NCBI RefSeq assembly: GCF_002811245.1
Contig: NZ_NIVQ01000006.1
Location: 124,001 to 188,000 of the forward strand
Length of the DNA stretch: 64,000 nt
DNA from: Vibrio salilacus
GTDB taxonomy: Bacteria; Pseudomonadota; Gammaproteobacteria; Enterobacterales; Vibrionaceae
Reading direction: 5' to 3'
The notes beneath the pieces are model-generated. The model was not told where the DNA came from. It saw only the letters and a list, made by a program, of their open reading frames with translations, and did not search any database. Each line of letters begins with the position of its first letter. The first letter of the stretch is position 1. Below are positions 10,232 to 19,652 of this stretch, piece after piece. The position numbers and the translations under genes are program-made.

Positions 10232-10843
10232 CTATTGCCTTTCTAAGCTATCTTGCTCAGTTATCTTGAACAGTATAGTGGTTATTTTTGTCGGCTCCTC
10301 CGACATCGCTTGATGAGCATCACGTTCTTGGATGGTGACCGTAACCCTATCACCATCGACAACAATGCCCTTAACATGGATTCTGTCACCTAACAGTTGT
10401 GCGTTCTCACTCACCATACGTTGGCGGGCCGTATCGTAATGACTAAGTGTTAAATAGTAAAAGACACCGGAGCCTTGATTAATGACACTTAAAGGGTGGA
10501 TGTAACGATTGTCAGCAATTTTTAATAGATAACGAGTGTCGATTGACACACTTCCCCTTTCAACACCATCTTGATATTTGCCACTATAAATCCTTGGCTG
10601 ATTGTTGCTTTTTATAAAGGTGAATGTCCCACTCTCAGGGACTTTGATTGTCCATGGATTAGGTGTAGTTAGTGAAAACAACAACTGCATAATCGCGTCA
10701 TTTTGTGCCGAATAACTGGGAAACTTAGCCAAAACTTCTTCATCTGATAAGCTGAACCGATAGAGACCTGCCGCCGAAACAACGACTAGCAATACAATGG
10801 GAGTCAACAAAATCAGTGGGATAGGTAACAAACGTTTTTTCAT
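10232..10843 (-). CDS. Membrane-anchored protein of unknown function
   Basis: A 203-residue protein with one strong N-terminal hydrophobic segment (residues 5-28) preceded by KKR, so it is probably anchored in the inner membrane with the rest in the periplasm. The remaining region is soluble and strand-rich (SGTFTFIKSNNQPRIYSGKYQDG, IHVKGIVVDGDRVTVTIQE) and has no cysteines or motif I recognise. It stands alone, divergent from the YoaK-like gene. The ribosome site is weak. Confidence 0.7.
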   Translation of the reverse strand: MKKRLLPIPLILLTPIVLLVVVSAAGLYRFSLSDEEVLAKFPSYSAQNDAIMQLLFSLTTPNPWTIKVPESGTFTFIKSNNQPRIYSGKYQDGVERGSVSIDTRYLLKIADNRYIHPLSVINQGSGVFYYLTLSHYDTARQRMVSENAQLLGDRIHVKGIVVDGDRVTVTIQERDAHQAMSEEPTKITTILFKITEQDSLERQ

Positions 10844-11052
10844 TAGCGTTGCTTTGTCTCGAATACTTTTTTGATGGCTGTATGGTATCAGGCTAGCTTG
10901 ACTAGATACAACAACCCAGCAACGACAATAGAAAGGGTCATAAGCACAACATCAGAAAAAGCTTATTTGATCACACGGTTTTTTCAACCAGCCCCCTATC
11001 AGTAACCTTATTGTGGGACTATAATTGCGCCCCTCAGCAACAGGAGCACATC

Positions 11053-11718
11053 GTGATTACAAAACTTCCACGCTGGGTAGAATATGGCGCTTTTCTACTC
11101 GCCTTGCTAGCTGGCATTGTCAACGCTATCGGATTACTCGGTTTTCAACACCAAGCCGTGTCACATATCTCTGGCACAGTGACGCTGCTAGGCACGTCTG
11201 TCTTAGAGTTCAACCACCAAACCGGCCACTTATTACTGATTTTGTTAAGCTTTTTGTTTGGCGCGACACTCAGCGGCACATTTATCGAAAGCACCGCACT
11301 GAAACTTGGCAGACGCTATGGAGTCGCTCTTTGTATCGAAAGCGCACTACTGGCTTTATCTTACTACTTGCTCAGCAATGGCCATCAATCGGGGCAATAT
11401 TTCGCTTCTGCAGCTTGTGGCTTGCAAAACGCGATGATCACAACGTTCAGTGGCGCTATCATTCGCACGACCCATATGACGGGGATCATGACGGATCTGG
11501 GTATCATGATCGGCGCTAAATTACGTGGTGAAAGTTTTGATTTTCGCAAAGCGAAACTGTTTCTGTTTATTTTCAGTGGGTTCCTATCCGGTGGGATTCT
11601 CGGCGCGAACTTATACGCACGTCTCTCGATTGCGGCCTTGATCGTACCGGTACTGCTCGCCCTTACCTTGGCCGTCACCTACTGGCTGTATATAGCCGAA
11701 CGACATATCAATCACTAA
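11053..11718 (+). CDS. YoaK/DUF1275 family membrane protein
   Basis: The chosen GTG at 11053 follows AGGAG; a TTG at 11011 would add 14 residues with no hydrophobic or conserved content. The 221-residue product has about six membrane segments and the DUF1275 pattern: LLALLAGIVNAIGLL at the start, then HISGTVTLLG, a central CGLQNAMITTFSGAIIRTTHMTGIMTDLGI motif block, and two closing helices. The family's role is unknown. The gene is monocistronic, with a long upstream gap shared with the divergent gene at 10843. Confidence 0.82.
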   Translation: MITKLPRWVEYGAFLLALLAGIVNAIGLLGFQHQAVSHISGTVTLLGTSVLEFNHQTGHLLLILLSFLFGATLSGTFIESTALKLGRRYGVALCIESALLALSYYLLSNGHQSGQYFASAACGLQNAMITTFSGAIIRTTHMTGIMTDLGIMIGAKLRGESFDFRKAKLFLFIFSGFLSGGILGANLYARLSIAALIVPVLLALTLAVTYWLYIAERHINH

Positions 11719-11958
11719 TTGACACTTCTTGCTTGAAACACAATTTTAAACAATTTAACATCCTCGACACATTAAACTGAATACGTCAAAATAATCAATG
11801 CTTTATAATGAATATTTAACGATATTTATTGAATAGTATTGCAAGCAAAGTTAAAAGCCATTAACCTTGCGCTAATTTGATAAAATATGGATGTTTAGTG
11901 AATAACTATGCCACAAGGAGTGGCTACGATATTTAACTAGTTGTAACTCGAGAAGTAT

Positions 11959-13329
11959 ATGCAAAATAACGCACAATCTGTCGAACAAACCAAAAGCAAA
12001 GCGACCTTTTGGATGTTTTTTATCCCTTCGTTAGTTGGCCTGTTTCTTTTTATGGCGCCGATAAGCTATCAAGGTGATCTCACTATTCCCGTTGCCGTTT
12101 TAGCCAAGTCTATTCAAGCCATTTTTGGTGATTACTTAGTGCACATCGTGACAGCTATCATTGCGTTTATGGCAATCGCATCAGTAGCATGTCGTATTAA
12201 GACACCGACTTTCATTGCAAATAATGCGTTCCTTAACGGGCTGTTTAATCCGAGCTCATTGTGGCTTGCCGTTCGTTTAATTGGTGGCGCTGCAGTCATC
12301 ATGACATTTTTCCAAGTCGGACCAAAAGCCATTTGGGAAGAAAATACTGGTGGTCTAGTACTTGAAGGCCTGTTACCAACACTTTTCTCTGTATTTATTT
12401 TTGCAGGCCTTTTACTACCATTGCTACTTAACTTTGGTCTGCTTGAGTTATTTGGTACCTTGTTGAGCAAAATCATGCGCCCACTGTTTAACCTTCCTGG
12501 CCGCAGTGCGATTGACTGTATGGCCTCGTGGCTTGGTGACGGCTCTGTCGGTATCTTACTCACTAGTAAGCAGTATGAAGAGAAGTTTTATACTCAGCGT
12601 GAAGCTGCAGTCGTTGGTACCACATTCTCTGCCGTTTCAATAACGTTTAGCTTGGTCGTGATTGCCCAAGTAGAACTTGAGCACCTATTCTTGCCGTTTT
12701 ACGGCGCGATCTGCTTAGCAGGCTTTGTGGCTGCGGTGATTATTCCTCGTCTACCACCACTGAGCTTAAAAAAAGATACCTTTATCGATGGTTCGAAACC
12801 TGCCAGCGATGCTGATGCCATTCCACATGATCACACCACTTTTTCTTGGGGTATGCACTTAGCCCTTAGTAAAGCAGCGCAGGTAAAGTCAGTACGTAGT
12901 GTGTTTGCAGAAGGTATTCGTAACGCGGTTGATATGGTGTTTGGCGTGCTACCAGTCGTTATGGGGCTTGGTACGATTGCATTGATTATTGCCGAGTACA
13001 CCTCTGTGTTCAGCATTTTAGGCCAACCCTTTATTCCATTTCTAGAACTACTCGGTGTACCTGAAGCGGTTGCGGCGTCAGAAACCATCGTAGTTGGTTT
13101 CGCTGATATGTTCATTCCAGCGATTCTCGCAGCCTCTATCGACAATGAAATGACACGTTTCGTCATCGCTGCAATGTCAGTCACTCAATTGATTTACATG
13201 TCAGAAGTGGGCGCCTTGCTACTTGGTAGCCGTATCCCGGTGAACTTGATTGAACTGTTCACCATCTTTATCCTGCGTACGCTGATCACCCTTCCGGTTA
13301 TTGCAGGTGTTGCACACTTGATTTTCTAA
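11959..13329 (+). CDS. YjiH-like membrane protein with nucleoside-recognition (Gate) domains
   Basis: A 456-residue polytopic protein with about ten membrane segments. Two Gate-type blocks are visible: one around residues 145-260 (FAGLLLPLLLNFGLLELFG, then SWLGDGSVGILLTS) and one around 320-440 (NAVDMVFGVLPVVMGLGTIALIIAEYT, then MFIPAILAASI). The shape matches Vibrio proteins annotated YjiH family, in which the two halves correspond to separate YjiH and YjiG in E. coli. Family members are assumed to be transporters; the substrate is unknown. A strong terminator follows directly. Confidence 0.78.
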   Translation: MQNNAQSVEQTKSKATFWMFFIPSLVGLFLFMAPISYQGDLTIPVAVLAKSIQAIFGDYLVHIVTAIIAFMAIASVACRIKTPTFIANNAFLNGLFNPSSLWLAVRLIGGAAVIMTFFQVGPKAIWEENTGGLVLEGLLPTLFSVFIFAGLLLPLLLNFGLLELFGTLLSKIMRPLFNLPGRSAIDCMASWLGDGSVGILLTSKQYEEKFYTQREAAVVGTTFSAVSITFSLVVIAQVELEHLFLPFYGAICLAGFVAAVIIPRLPPLSLKKDTFIDGSKPASDADAIPHDHTTFSWGMHLALSKAAQVKSVRSVFAEGIRNAVDMVFGVLPVVMGLGTIALIIAEYTSVFSILGQPFIPFLELLGVPEAVAASETIVVGFADMFIPAILAASIDNEMTRFVIAAMSVTQLIYMSEVGALLLGSRIPVNLIELFTIFILRTLITLPVIAGVAHLIF

Positions 13330-13346
13330 TCCACATTGATATCAAT

Positions 13347-13371
13347 AAAGCCCCGAAATCGGGGCTTTTTC
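13347..13371 (+). terminator. Rho-independent terminator after the YjiH-like gene
   Basis: AAAGCCCCGA and TCGGGGCTTT form a GC-rich hairpin followed by a T-run, 18 bases after the stop codon. Confidence 0.9.
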
Positions 13372-13495
13372 CATGGGACCGAGTGATAGCGAAAATCCAC
13401 AAGAACTTATCACTTTTGTCTATTCTATATAGCTATGTACTATGCTGAACGTTGAGTAGAGCAACTGAACAAAGTTAATACCATTGTTTGTGACA

Positions 13496-13522
13496 AAAAG
13501 GTTGCCAATCTAGCAACCCTTT
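13496..13522 (-). terminator. Terminator after the DEAD-box helicase gene
   Basis: GGTTGC (13500-13505) pairs with GCAACC (13513-13518); flanking AAA/TTT extend the stem and the minus strand has a T-run. It lies 16 bases beyond the helicase stop codon. Confidence 0.8.
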
Positions 13523-13537
13523 CTCTTTTAAGCTTTG

Positions 13538-14869
13538 TTACTCGTCTTCAATTTTTGGTGCAACTTTCTTTTTAGGGATAAAGACGTTATCGCCCACCGC
13601 AACGTTCTGATGGAAACTCTTATCACGTTTGACTGGCTTCTTAATTGATTTTTTCGCCTGAGGTTTCGCTTTCTTGGTCGTTTTATCTTTGACGCGGAAA
13701 TCAGGCTTGCGCGGTTTGATTCCTTTAAACTTACCTTGCAAACCTTCGAGCTCGGAAAATGCCAGATCTTGTTGTAGGTAGGTTTCAACGCGTTTAAAGC
13801 TATCCCAGTCTTTCGGCCCCACTAAAGAAGCAGCATCGCCCTTATTACCCGCACGCCCCGTACGGCCCACGCGGTGGACGTATTCTTCGGTATGTTTTGG
13901 CATATCAAAGTTAATCACGTGTGTCACATTGGTGATATCCAAACCGCGTGATGCAATGTCTGTTGTGACCAGGATTTTAAACACCGCTCGCTCAAACTGA
14001 CTCATAATAGTGTTACGTTGCGTCTGCGTTAGGCTACCGCTTAACGCGACCGCTTTAAGCTTTTTCTCGTTCAACTTGTCAGTCAAGCGTTCTGTATCAG
14101 CGCGTGTCGCCGTAAAGATCATCACTTGTTTGTACTGCGCTTCACTCAGAATACGATCAAGAATGGCTTCTTTGTGATCTAAGTGATCACACAAATAGAA
14201 TTTTTGCGTGATGTCTTTGTGCTCGTCACTGCCCACACCAATCGCGATTTGTTTGGGTGCGTTAAGCATCTCAATAGCAATATCATTAACTTGAGTATGA
14301 TCTAACGTCGCTGAGAACATCAAGGTTTGACGACGACGATGCTTAGCCGCGTTGTGAATGCGACGTAGTTCAGGGGCAAAACCCAAATCCAACATACGGT
14401 CTGCTTCATCCAGTACTAGCGTCTCTAGTCCATCGAGGTGCAAAGAACGATGCTCTAAGTGATCGGCTAAACGCCCTGGGGTAGCCACAATAAACTTAGG
14501 GTAGCGACGCAAAGCTTTCACTTGGTCGTTGAAGTTCTCTCCGCCAACAATCAAAGTCGCATCGTACGATAGACCCGCCAGCATTGTGCGTAATTCGCCG
14601 TAAACCTGTTTTGCCAGTTCACGCGTCGGTGCCAAAATTAGGCCACGAGGATCTTTTGCTGAAAAAGCTTTGTTTTTTAAAGACTTATGTAGCATAGGCA
14701 AAACAAATGCCAGCGTCTTACCTGAACCCGTTTTTGATGAAGCCAACAGATCTTTACCCGCGATCGCAACCGGAATGGCGCGTTGCTGTATGTCTGTCGC
14801 CTTGTTAAAATCCAAATGTTTTAAGTTCTTCAGTAAGCGATTGTCTAAGCCTAACTCTTTAAACTGCAA
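13538..14869 (-). CDS. DEAD-box ATP-dependent RNA helicase
   Basis: The chosen start is TTG at 14869, because GGAGA lies five bases upstream and the protein then opens with the Q-motif region (LQFKELGLDNRLL). A further upstream TTG (14911) would add 14 unconserved residues. The 443-residue product has motif I (ASSKTGSGKT), Ia (PTRELAKQ), II (VLDEADRMLD), III (MFSATLD), and VI (HRVGRTGRAG), then a lysine-rich basic tail after about residue 370. It belongs to the RhlE/SrmB-like group; the exact RNA substrate cannot be told. The basic tail suggests non-specific RNA binding. It ends in its own terminator. Confidence 0.92.
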   Translation of the reverse strand: MQFKELGLDNRLLKNLKHLDFNKATDIQQRAIPVAIAGKDLLASSKTGSGKTLAFVLPMLHKSLKNKAFSAKDPRGLILAPTRELAKQVYGELRTMLAGLSYDATLIVGGENFNDQVKALRRYPKFIVATPGRLADHLEHRSLHLDGLETLVLDEADRMLDLGFAPELRRIHNAAKHRRRQTLMFSATLDHTQVNDIAIEMLNAPKQIAIGVGSDEHKDITQKFYLCDHLDHKEAILDRILSEAQYKQVMIFTATRADTERLTDKLNEKKLKAVALSGSLTQTQRNTIMSQFERAVFKILVTTDIASRGLDITNVTHVINFDMPKHTEEYVHRVGRTGRAGNKGDAASLVGPKDWDSFKRVETYLQQDLAFSELEGLQGKFKGIKPRKPDFRVKDKTTKKAKPQAKKSIKKPVKRDKSFHQNVAVGDNVFIPKKKVAPKIEDE

Positions 14870-15224
14870 AGTATTCTCCAATTGAACTATGTGTTGATGG
14901 CACGACGTCAAATGGGTGCCGAATAAACACGAAAATATTAATAACAGGCCATGATAACTGTATTCAGCGAAAGAGGATAGAGATCACATAAAATAATCTT
15001 GTCATGCAAAATCACGTCAAATGCAGTCAATAGAATGACTGACACTGATTGCTGCTACCAGTGAGACATCGATCACCTAATTCGATAATTGCTTAAATTC
15101 TTGGGTTTTTTTGACTTTGCCATGCTTTAGGATGCCTATAATTAGAGCTACACTGAAAACGCCACTATAAGAGTAAGAAGTTATAGGGTGTTATATTGAT
15201 ACTTTACAAGCAAGGAGTTCTCTT
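14870..15224 (+). promoter_or_regulatory. Intergenic region with the lipoprotein promoter
   Basis: This 355-base gap separates the divergent helicase and lipoprotein genes. It holds a perfect -10 box TATAAT (15137-15142) and a TTGACT (15111-15116) 20 bases upstream, a wider spacing than the usual 17, so the real -35 may be another hexamer. An AAGGAG ribosome site precedes the lipoprotein ATG. The expected transcript has an approximately 75-base leader. No other gene is visible. Confidence 0.5.
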
Positions 15225-15473
15225 ATGAACAAAATGTTGATCGCAGCTGCTGCATCATCTGTTCTTTTACTCGCAGGTTGTGCCTCTGGTCCTGATGAAG
15301 CAACAACAGCAAAGATGGATGAGCTAAGCAATCAAGTCAGCCAACTAAGCCAAGACGTTCAAGCTCTACAATCAGAAGTACGTAAATCGAACGATTCAGC
15401 AATGGCAGCTCAAGAAGAAGCAGCACGTGCTAACGAGCGTATCGACAACATTGCTCAGTCTTACACTAAGTAA
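15225..15473 (+). CDS. lpp: Lpp-like small outer-membrane lipoprotein
   Basis: An 82-residue lipoprotein precursor. The signal peptide ends in a lipobox LLAGC with the modified cysteine at residue 19. The rest is one long heptad-repeat coiled coil (about residues 25-75) rich in Ala, Gln and Glu, as in Braun-type murein lipoproteins. It ends in SYTK, with a C-terminal lysine that could be linked to peptidoglycan by an L,D-transpeptidase, and a gene for such an enzyme converges with it from the other side. A strong terminator follows. Likely highly expressed. Confidence 0.88.
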   Translation: MNKMLIAAAASSVLLLAGCASGPDEATTAKMDELSNQVSQLSQDVQALQSEVRKSNDSAMAAQEEAARANERIDNIAQSYTK

Positions 15474-15485
15474 TTCGTCTTTCTA

Positions 15486-15520
15486 AAAAAGAGGGGTCAG
15501 CATGCTGACCCCTCTTTTGA
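15486..15520. terminator. Bidirectional terminator between lpp and the L,D-transpeptidase
   Basis: A perfect inverted repeat of about 16 bases per arm (AAAAGAGGGGTCAGCA and its complement) with T-runs on both strands. It serves lpp on the plus strand and the four-gene operon on the minus strand. Confidence 0.92.
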
Positions 15521-15521
15521 T

Positions 15522-16427
15522 TTAGTGGGTACGTGTTGGCGCAACAATTTCAACTGGGACACCGTTTTGTGCCAAGATGACCGCACGTGCTTTAATGTCA
15601 GAATAATCAAACTCTTCTAACCACCAACTCAGCTCTATCGGCACGTCCAGATCGTGCTTGACACCATCGCTGCGCGTTAGGGGTTCATGCGCTTCAACAA
15701 ACACACTTCTATCGGGCTCTAAAGCGACTTTAATCGGTTGATTAATCACGCGCACCTTTTCGCCTAACTCTACCTTTTCAAATAACCATTCAATGTCTTT
15801 TGGATCCATACGAATACAACCAGAGCTGACACGAAGACCGATTCCGAAATCTTTATTGGTGCCATGAATAAGGTAATCACCGACACCATAAGCGAGGCGA
15901 AGTGCATACTCCCCTAGAGGGTTGTCAGGCCCTGCTGGGACCACAGCAGGCAGCTCGATCCCTTTCGCACGGTACTCTTTTCGAATAGAGGTTGGTGGCG
16001 TCCACGTCGGATTAGGGCGTTTCTGACTAATGCGAGTTTCCATTTCTGGCGTATCGCGACCAATTCGGCCAATCCCAACCGGAAATATATGAACTTTATT
16101 GATTTCAGGTTGAAAGTAGTAGAGGCGCAGCTCAGCCAAGTTAATCACCACTCCTTGACGTTCGACATTAGGTAATATTATCTGAGTTGGTATGGTTAGT
16201 ACGTAGTCAACTTGAGGCAAAAATGGATCGACGCCTTTATTTGCCGCCATAAGCGACAAAAATCCCACATCATACTGCTTGGCAATATTTGCCAGTGTGT
16301 CACCTTCTGCCACTTGATGAAACTGAGTACGCCCAACAATACTGCTACCTTCAAGCGGGAGGTCGTAAGTGGCAGCAAACACAGATGTACTCAAGCAACA
16401 ACACCAAGCAATAAATTTACGCACCAT
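15522..16427 (-). CDS. L,D-transpeptidase (YkuD family, ErfK/YbiS-like)
   Basis: A 301-residue exported protein: signal peptide (residues 1-18), a LysM-like region (YDVGFLSLMAANKGVDPFLP, about 45-75), then a YkuD catalytic domain with IHGTNKDFGIGLRVSSGCIRM (catalytic Cys near residue 205). In enterobacteria such enzymes join Lpp to peptidoglycan or form 3-3 crosslinks; an Lpp-like gene converges on it here. Its start codon lies inside the last codons of the photolyase gene (11-base overlap), so it is the last gene of the minus-strand operon. That location with DNA-repair genes is unexpected. Confidence 0.9.
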   Translation of the reverse strand: MVRKFIAWCCCLSTSVFAATYDLPLEGSSIVGRTQFHQVAEGDTLANIAKQYDVGFLSLMAANKGVDPFLPQVDYVLTIPTQIILPNVERQGVVINLAELRLYYFQPEINKVHIFPVGIGRIGRDTPEMETRISQKRPNPTWTPPTSIRKEYRAKGIELPAVVPAGPDNPLGEYALRLAYGVGDYLIHGTNKDFGIGLRVSSGCIRMDPKDIEWLFEKVELGEKVRVINQPIKVALEPDRSVFVEAHEPLTRSDGVKHDLDVPIELSWWLEEFDYSDIKARAVILAQNGVPVEIVAPTRTH

Positions 16428-17844
16428 TGTTGGTTTCCTTGGCTTCTTTGTAGAGGCTTAAGGTTATCTCTCTTTCGCTCTTGTGATCAACGATTGGTGC
16501 AGGATATGACAAAGCTTTGGCATTGGGCGACTTCCAAGGAGAGTGAATCCACTTGTCAGGCAAATTGGCTAACTCAGGAACCCAAGTGCGAACAAAGTGC
16601 CCCTCAGGGTCAAAACGTTCGCCCTGTGTGGTTGGGTTGAAAATGCGAAAGTATGGCTGACCATCGCAGCCCGTTGATGCACACCATTGCCACCCACCGT
16701 TGTTTGCAGCGTAGTCACCATCCACCAGCTTGGACATAAAATATTGCTCGCCAATACGCCAATCAACATGCAAATCTTTGACAAGAAAGCTGGCCACAAT
16801 CATCCTAAGACGATTATGCATCCAACCGGTTTTATTCAGTTGACGCATCGCCGCGTCGACAATTGGGTAGCCCGTATTGCCGGTTTTCCATGCCTCAATA
16901 AACGCCGGGGTATCACGCCACAACAGATTATCTCCCCACGGCGTAAAACTGTGTCTTTTACTTAACTTAGGTTCAAAGTAGATCAAATGTTGATAGAACT
17001 CTCGCCACACCAATTCGCTTTGCCACACCTCTCGTCCGCCCGTTAAAGGTAGCTCACGATGGTAGGTTAAGCGTGCCATGCACTGACGTACTGATAACGC
17101 GCCAATAGCAAGGTAAGGTGACAGTAAGCTGGTAGCGTTTAGTGCCGGAAAATCCCTATGCTGGTCATAGTCATCCGCACCATCGCGATCGAAAGCACGT
17201 AATTGGTCAATGATAGATTGTGTATCAACCGCGTAAGCTTCACTGCTTTCGCGAGGATAATCAAAACAGGATTCAAGGGACAACAACGTTACCTTTTGAT
17301 CATGCCACACTGCGCGTTGAGCAATAGGAGTAACTTTAGTGACTCGCCATGACTGTTGATACATTTTGGCTAAATAAGCACGTTTGAACGGGGTAAACAC
17401 TTTGAAGTATTGTCCTTGCTTATTCATCACACTACCCGGTGGCAATAGGCACTTATCATCTAGTGCTTGACTTTCAAGCTCGGCAGCGTCAAGCAATTCA
17501 ACAAGTTGTTTATCACGTGCAACTTCATTGATTTCATATTCTTTATTGAAATATACCCTCGAAGCAGAATACGTTTGTGCGAGATCAGCGACCATTTGTG
17601 CCGCTTGATTGTACGTCGGCGTTTGCGCGTAAATCAGCGGTATATTGTTATGCTCGAGGTCTTTTTGCAGTTCGAATAAGCGACGATAGAGAAGGTCCGC
17701 TTGGATCGGAGCAAGATGATGCTCAGCCCACGTTTGTGGTGTGGCAATATAAACCGCTACCACAGGTTCACCGCTTATCGAGGCGTGATAAAGCGCGCTG
17801 TTATCTTCTACTCGTAAATCTCGACGTAACCAGACAATATTCAT
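16417..17844 (-). CDS. phrB: Deoxyribodipyrimidine photolyase
   Basis: A 475-residue class I CPD photolyase. The N-terminal antenna-binding Rossmann domain opens with IVWLRRDLRVEDNSAL. The FAD domain has the family hallmarks QLNKTGWMHNRLRMI, DLHVDWRIGEQYF and DYAANNGGWQWCASTG (residues about 340-400). It repairs UV-induced cyclobutane dimers using blue light. It lies eight bases after a MerR-type regulator gene and overlaps the downstream L,D-transpeptidase by 11 bases. E. coli also has a DUF523/DUF1722-type gene (ybgA) next to phr, so this association is old. Confidence 0.96.
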   Translation of the reverse strand: MNIVWLRRDLRVEDNSALYHASISGEPVVAVYIATPQTWAEHHLAPIQADLLYRRLFELQKDLEHNNIPLIYAQTPTYNQAAQMVADLAQTYSASRVYFNKEYEINEVARDKQLVELLDAAELESQALDDKCLLPPGSVMNKQGQYFKVFTPFKRAYLAKMYQQSWRVTKVTPIAQRAVWHDQKVTLLSLESCFDYPRESSEAYAVDTQSIIDQLRAFDRDGADDYDQHRDFPALNATSLLSPYLAIGALSVRQCMARLTYHRELPLTGGREVWQSELVWREFYQHLIYFEPKLSKRHSFTPWGDNLLWRDTPAFIEAWKTGNTGYPIVDAAMRQLNKTGWMHNRLRMIVASFLVKDLHVDWRIGEQYFMSKLVDGDYAANNGGWQWCASTGCDGQPYFRIFNPTTQGERFDPEGHFVRTWVPELANLPDKWIHSPWKSPNAKALSYPAPIVDHKSEREITLSLYKEAKETNNGA

Positions 17845-17852
17845 TTTACCCT

Positions 17853-18641
17853 CTAGTGTTCAATCAAATCTGACAGCAAAACTTCACCATCAAAGCTGTG
17901 TTTGATTCTTTCTATTATTGCGGTCTGAGTTGGGCCTAACGGACGCGAGCTATAAAGAGCCAATACCTGATAAGCGCCTAAACCGCTATGCTCAACTAAC
18001 CCAGATAAATCATCGACACCATCGATGATCACCATATGCATACCTAATTGTGAAAGTTTCAATGCCCATAGTCTCGAACCAAAGCCATTGATAGAATCTG
18101 AGCTAATAAACAAGCAACGTCCACTTCGAGCCGCTTTGTTCTCGGCATCAATGATGGCGCTCAAGCGCGCAGACAAAATCGCATCCATTAATCCTTTTTG
18201 CAGTGAGCGCAAACCAAAACGGACTAAAGATAATGCTTTCACTGAAGGCTGAATAAATTGGCTATCGACCACGTCGAGCGGATACTCTTTTAGCACCGTA
18301 CTGACGATAGCGTCGGCTTTACTCTTGTTCAAATCAGCCAGAGCCTGAAGAAATTTCGCCACCTCTTCTAACTGCTCTACGCCAACCAACTCGACGCCAT
18401 CAAGCGAGACATTAGACTCAAGCACCGCTTTGACCTTGCCAATCGGCACCCCTTTGTTGAGCCAACTTTGGATCTCACCGATCAAAGCGACATCTTGGTC
18501 TGTGTACAGACGATGCCCTTTTTCAGTTCGCTGAGGTTGAACTAGACTGTAACGTCTTTGCCAAGCTCTGAGTGTCACTGGTTTAACGCCTGTTATTTCA
18601 GAGACTTCACGAATTGCGTATAGCTTTTTCTCACAATCCAT
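17853..18641 (-). CDS. MerR-family regulator, MlrA/LitR-CarH-like
   Basis: A 262-residue protein. Residues about 6-75 form a MerR helix-turn-helix (YAIREVSEITGVKPVTLRAWQRRY, then GHRLYTDQDVALIGEIQSWL). The C-terminal 150 residues have the length and helical-then-Rossmann pattern of the cobalamin-binding half of LitR/CarH light sensors, but I see neither the Wx9EHxxH type motif nor DxHxxG, so B12 binding is doubtful. It overlaps the upstream gene by 11 bases and is followed at once by phrB. Two palindromes of the same design lie before the operon and are candidate binding sites for it. Confidence 0.85.
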   Translation of the reverse strand: MDCEKKLYAIREVSEITGVKPVTLRAWQRRYSLVQPQRTEKGHRLYTDQDVALIGEIQSWLNKGVPIGKVKAVLESNVSLDGVELVGVEQLEEVAKFLQALADLNKSKADAIVSTVLKEYPLDVVDSQFIQPSVKALSLVRFGLRSLQKGLMDAILSARLSAIIDAENKAARSGRCLFISSDSINGFGSRLWALKLSQLGMHMVIIDGVDDLSGLVEHSGLGAYQVLALYSSRPLGPTQTAIIERIKHSFDGEVLLSDLIEH

Positions 18642-19581
18642 ATCTTAAACGTAACTCCTGAGGGTGTGGTTGCAAGAAGGCCTGCTCGGCCAAATATTCA
18701 TCTGGATGAGCCGATAAGTAGTGTTTTAACAGCGTCAATGGCGCAAGTAAAGGTAGTAGACCGACGCGATAATCATCAATGACCTGACGTAACTCTTGCT
18801 TTTGATTCTTGTCTAAGTTGCGCTTAAAGTAACCTTGGATATGCATTAGTACATTGGTATTGTTTTTGCGGCTGGCGCGGTGTGCCATTGCGTTCATTAG
18901 CCCTTCTCGATACAGGCGATAAAACTCGTCGAGTTCATACTCTTTGATGTTGGCGACAAGCTTGCCTAACTCTTTATAAGAGGCAGGGTGGTGCGCCATT
19001 AAAGTAAGTTTGTATCGCGAATGGAACGCTACGATCTTTCCTCGCGTAGGCTCATCCCCCATCGAGTTGTAGAAGTCATGAAGTGAGAATATTCGCGTAA
19101 CAAAGTTCTCTTTTAACACTGGGTCATTAAGACGACCATCTTCCTCAATCGGTAACCAAGGCATGCCTTTCATCAATTCATTGGTATAAAGGCCAACCCC
19201 AATACTTTCAGCGTTGTTCTTATTGTACACCTTGACTCGTTCCATACCGCAAGTAGGAGACTTTGCACAAACGATGTAGCCGCAAAGTTGCTGCTGTTCG
19301 AGCTCGGCAACTTTACTTTTCGAATAATCCATCACCTTATCAGTATGGTCCTGAGTGGGATCTTTTGTCTCAACCAGAGCAATACGTTCTTGGTCGGAAA
19401 CCAGTCGAATGGTAGGTCGAGGCACAGGCATGCCAGAGCCGACTTCTGGGCACACTGGGACAAAATCAAAGTATGGTGCAAGTTCCTTAGTCACAAACTT
19501 ACTTATTTTGTGGCCCGAGTCGAAACGCACACGCTCACCTAACACACAAGAACTGATGCCTATTTTAATCGTTTGATCCAT
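18631..19581 (-). CDS. DUF523 and DUF1722 (YbgA-like) fusion protein
   Basis: A 316-residue protein with two domains: DUF523 at about residues 5-150 (IGISSCVLGERVRFDSGHK, PEVGSGMPVPRPTIRLV, CGYIVCAKSPTCGMERVKVY, with several conserved Cys) and DUF1722 at about 190-310 (FHSRYKLTLMAHHP, YKELGKLVA, HIQGYFK). The DUF1722 part corresponds to E. coli YbgA, next to phr there. The ribosome site AAGGAG is ideal. It is the first gene of the operon leading to phrB. The biochemical role is unknown in what I can recall; the association with photolyase suggests a light or photodamage response. Confidence 0.88.
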   Translation of the reverse strand: MDQTIKIGISSCVLGERVRFDSGHKISKFVTKELAPYFDFVPVCPEVGSGMPVPRPTIRLVSDQERIALVETKDPTQDHTDKVMDYSKSKVAELEQQQLCGYIVCAKSPTCGMERVKVYNKNNAESIGVGLYTNELMKGMPWLPIEEDGRLNDPVLKENFVTRIFSLHDFYNSMGDEPTRGKIVAFHSRYKLTLMAHHPASYKELGKLVANIKEYELDEFYRLYREGLMNAMAHRASRKNNTNVLMHIQGYFKRNLDKNQKQELRQVIDDYRVGLLPLLAPLTLLKHYLSAHPDEYLAEQAFLQPHPQELRLRYGL

Positions 19582-19606
19582 GAGTGGCTCCTTTACATTA
19601 CCGTGC

Positions 19607-19629
19607 TATACAAAATTTATTCTTGTATA
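19607..19629. promoter_or_regulatory. Palindrome A before the photolyase operon (TATACAA-N9-TTGTATA)
   Basis: A perfect 7-base inverted repeat with a 9-base spacer, 26 bases upstream of the first start codon of the operon. It has the same arms and spacing as a second site 46 bases away (centre to centre). Likely operator for the operon's own MerR-type regulator; this is inference from location and symmetry. Confidence 0.6.
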
Positions 19630-19652
19630 AGTTTTAGCACAGTTTAACTGGG

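Noticed and set aside
11025..11519. 164-codon frame within the YoaK-like gene
   Set aside because: Out-of-frame shadow; composition is Arg/His rich and lacks the membrane pattern seen in the real frame.
12132..12563. 143-codon minus-strand frame
   Set aside because: Shadow of the YjiH-like membrane protein gene.
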